From positions 7,755,877 through 7,819,876 of the forward strand of contig CM060850.1 of the NCBI GenBank assembly GCA_030737835.1: a stretch of 64,000 nucleotides of DNA, written 5' to 3'. The position numbers were made by a program, and so were the translations under genes. Shown in pieces: positions 62,601-64,000 of the stretch (position 1 is the stretch's first letter; every line of letters starts with the position of its first letter). A model generated the notes under the pieces. It was not told the origin of the DNA. It saw only the letters and a program-made list of their open reading frames with translations, and did not search any database. The DNA is from Acorus gramineus (Eukaryota; Streptophyta; Magnoliopsida; Acorales; Acoraceae).

Positions 62601-63746
62601 TTCGTCATCCTCTACTAACACTCGCAAAGTCTCCATCGTTTCGCGCCTAATTTTCCTGTCACGGTATTCCAAATACCGAACAAGAATCGAAACAATTGCC
62701 GTATTGTGTGCATTCGCCTTGTTTTGACTTGACCTGCACAATTGCTGCAGATCTTTCAGAGCCTCAAATATCATACTCTTCGAACTCCCCAAAGTGAGCG
62801 CTGCGCGCGCTACTTTGATCCTCGCATTCACATTTCTCTCCTTCCACTCATCAATGGTGGTCTTCAATGCAATGTTAGTACTTAAAGCTCTTGAAAGCAG
62901 TCTCTGCCCTGTCATCGGGCAAACGATGTCCTCTGCACCTTCTTCGGATCTTCTGAACCACTCTGTTATCACTCTCCGCTCGTAAGTGATACCACTTTCG
63001 ATCGTGACCGGATCTTCCATGACCCTCTTCGTTAACGGGCAGAAGAACGTATCGTAGAGGGGCTCCATGTACTCTGCTACTTGTGGCAATGTTTTCAAAG
63101 ATGGGCTGCCATTGTTCGAGTTTTCGTGTGAATTATAAACCATCCCTCTAAGAAAGTCCACCAAGCGTGGCATGTCGGTGCTTGAGCCTTCGATAGAGTC
63201 TTCAATCCTACCCGGGTAGAGATCGCTATCTCTTCTGACTAACATAGATACATCACTCAAATTATTCTCCGACTCGGGCTCTTTGTGTGGCTTGTTTGTT
63301 TGATCACCATTCACTTGAAATTGAGCTTCTCTCATCTCTCTAGAGATCGACTTTGCAGCAACATCAACGTATTGGTCTCTGAAAGTCGAAGAAGGTATCG
63401 AATTCAGGCCTTCCCCAATGTTCCTTATCGTGTTCTCGAGCTGTTCAAACGTACTTTGTAGTTCAGAATCACCAATTGGGCCTGCTTCAGGGCTGCAGTT
63501 GGAGATGAGGTTCTTTGCGAGGTCAACGCTCTTCGAAAGGTTTTGTAAGATCTCTGTCAAGTTCAATGTCGCGTTTTTGGATGTCATTAGTTCCATTATA
63601 ACTGGGGAAGCGCGGTACAAATAGCATCCGAATTTGATGAAGTTCTCTCGTTCAATTTCGATGCTTAACACTAGTGCTATGATCTTGGAAATCGAATTCA
63701 GTAAGGATTTACCAAGACTTGTGATTGGATTGCCATTATCTGGAAA
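59680..63746 (-). CDS. U-box/ARM-repeat E3 ubiquitin ligase, PUB42-type (5' end not resolved)
   Basis: CDS exons within the window: 63746-62592, 62348-62039, 61286-59680, phases consistent, 1023 residues. The N-terminal about 225 residues form the helical region typical of long plant U-box proteins (SLGKSLLNSISKIIALVLSIEIERENF). The U-box lies at about 227-302 (YDTFFCPLTKRVMEDPVTIESG, ITYERRVITEWF, CPMTGQ, LSTNIALKTTIDEW), the E2-binding fold without zinc ligands. The rest, about 310-1023, is Armadillo-type helical repeats (e.g. HHSERHAAVSFLLELSKSR, IYNEPMNSDSEAALILANIL, DEVQRLAAVGLENLSS). The length and central U-box match Arabidopsis PUB42 rather than short PUBs; relatives include SAUL1/PUB44. 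The first exon begins after an acceptor (ATTCAG|TTTCC), so the start codon is probably in an upstream exon not resolved here. The orthologue is not certain. Confidence 0.92.
61640..61920. repeat. Possible degraded MITE in U-box gene intron
   Basis: The intron 61287-62038 contains GATAGCTTATCCAGGCATAAAG, GAATAACTTATACC and TCTTATTCACAAAATAAATGGAGCC-like phrases reminiscent of the Tourist-like families elsewhere in this window. No terminal repeats or target duplication can be shown. Confidence 0.3.
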
Positions 63747-64000
63747 CTGAATCAAGAATTGATTAGATATATGAATACTACCATAGTATTGATGAAAAAT
63801 AAAACAAGTCCTAAATACTTTGTTTCATACAAGTCTAGAAGCTTATGATTTCCTCTGAAATTTGGCATATATTTTCAGACAATCTATATGAATTCTACCA
63901 TAGTATATATCAATGTATAATATTTGAAAATACTCTCAATTAGTATGTTTTGGTGAGTCAATAAGTAAATATAAGTACCAACTATACCTTGCACTAAAAT

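Overview
The window is nuclear DNA of a flowering plant. It is AT-rich, its genes have many GT-AG introns, and the intergenic space is full of small non-autonomous transposons. The proteins (a CTF4/WDHD1 homologue without an HMG box, a WIT-type tail-anchored nuclear-envelope protein, a subfamily XII bHLH factor and a U-box/ARM ubiquitin ligase) are land-plant types. I cannot name the species. Exon borders below were read by hand from GT/AG sites and checked for reading phase; all untranslated ends are approximate.

Layout: (1) 1-4.9 kb: intergenic, with a diverged segmental duplication and MITE copies. (2) 5.08-12.63 kb, minus strand: 12-exon CTF4/EOL1 gene (955 aa) with an E2F-site cluster in its promoter and a tandemly duplicated 8-kb-region intron. 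(3) 14.18-20 kb, minus: WPP-domain-interacting tail-anchored protein (WIT, 620 aa) with a 1.8-kb 5' UTR intron. (4) 20-33 kb: no protein gene. It holds Harbinger/Tourist-like MITEs, a SINE with target-site duplication, a tandem segmental duplication, a 1.1-kb foldback transposon, and an isolated GC-richer block with five CACGTG and four CTCGCGA motifs. (5) 34.3-36.9 kb, plus: 8-exon bHLH factor (487 aa). (6) 38.9-43.3 kb: a hAT-like relic that carries a 2.4-kb solo LTR. (7) 46.9-58.2 kb, minus: two tandem paralogues of a SAM-like plus peroxiredoxin-like-2 (AhpC/TSA_2) protein; the 46.9-49.5 kb copy is a pseudogene and the 54.5-58.2 kb copy (393 aa) looks intact and uses a GC-AG intron. Between them, ending only about 80 bp past the intact copy's stop codon, lies a 1.5-kb CpG-dense foldback made of layered microsatellites and bounded by (TA)n. 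(8) 59.7-64 kb, minus: PUB42-type U-box/ARM E3 ligase, open at the window edge.

The genes do not form a pathway; this is ordinary plant gene spacing. CTF4 (replisome) and WIT (nuclear-pore tethering of RanGAP and LINC complexes) are neighbours on the same strand. The most unusual object is the microsatellite-built foldback at 52.86-54.40 kb. Next come the 1.1-kb TAA-flanked foldback at 31-32 kb, the solo LTR with inverted GTCGA arrays, and the motif-dense block at 28.55-29.05 kb.
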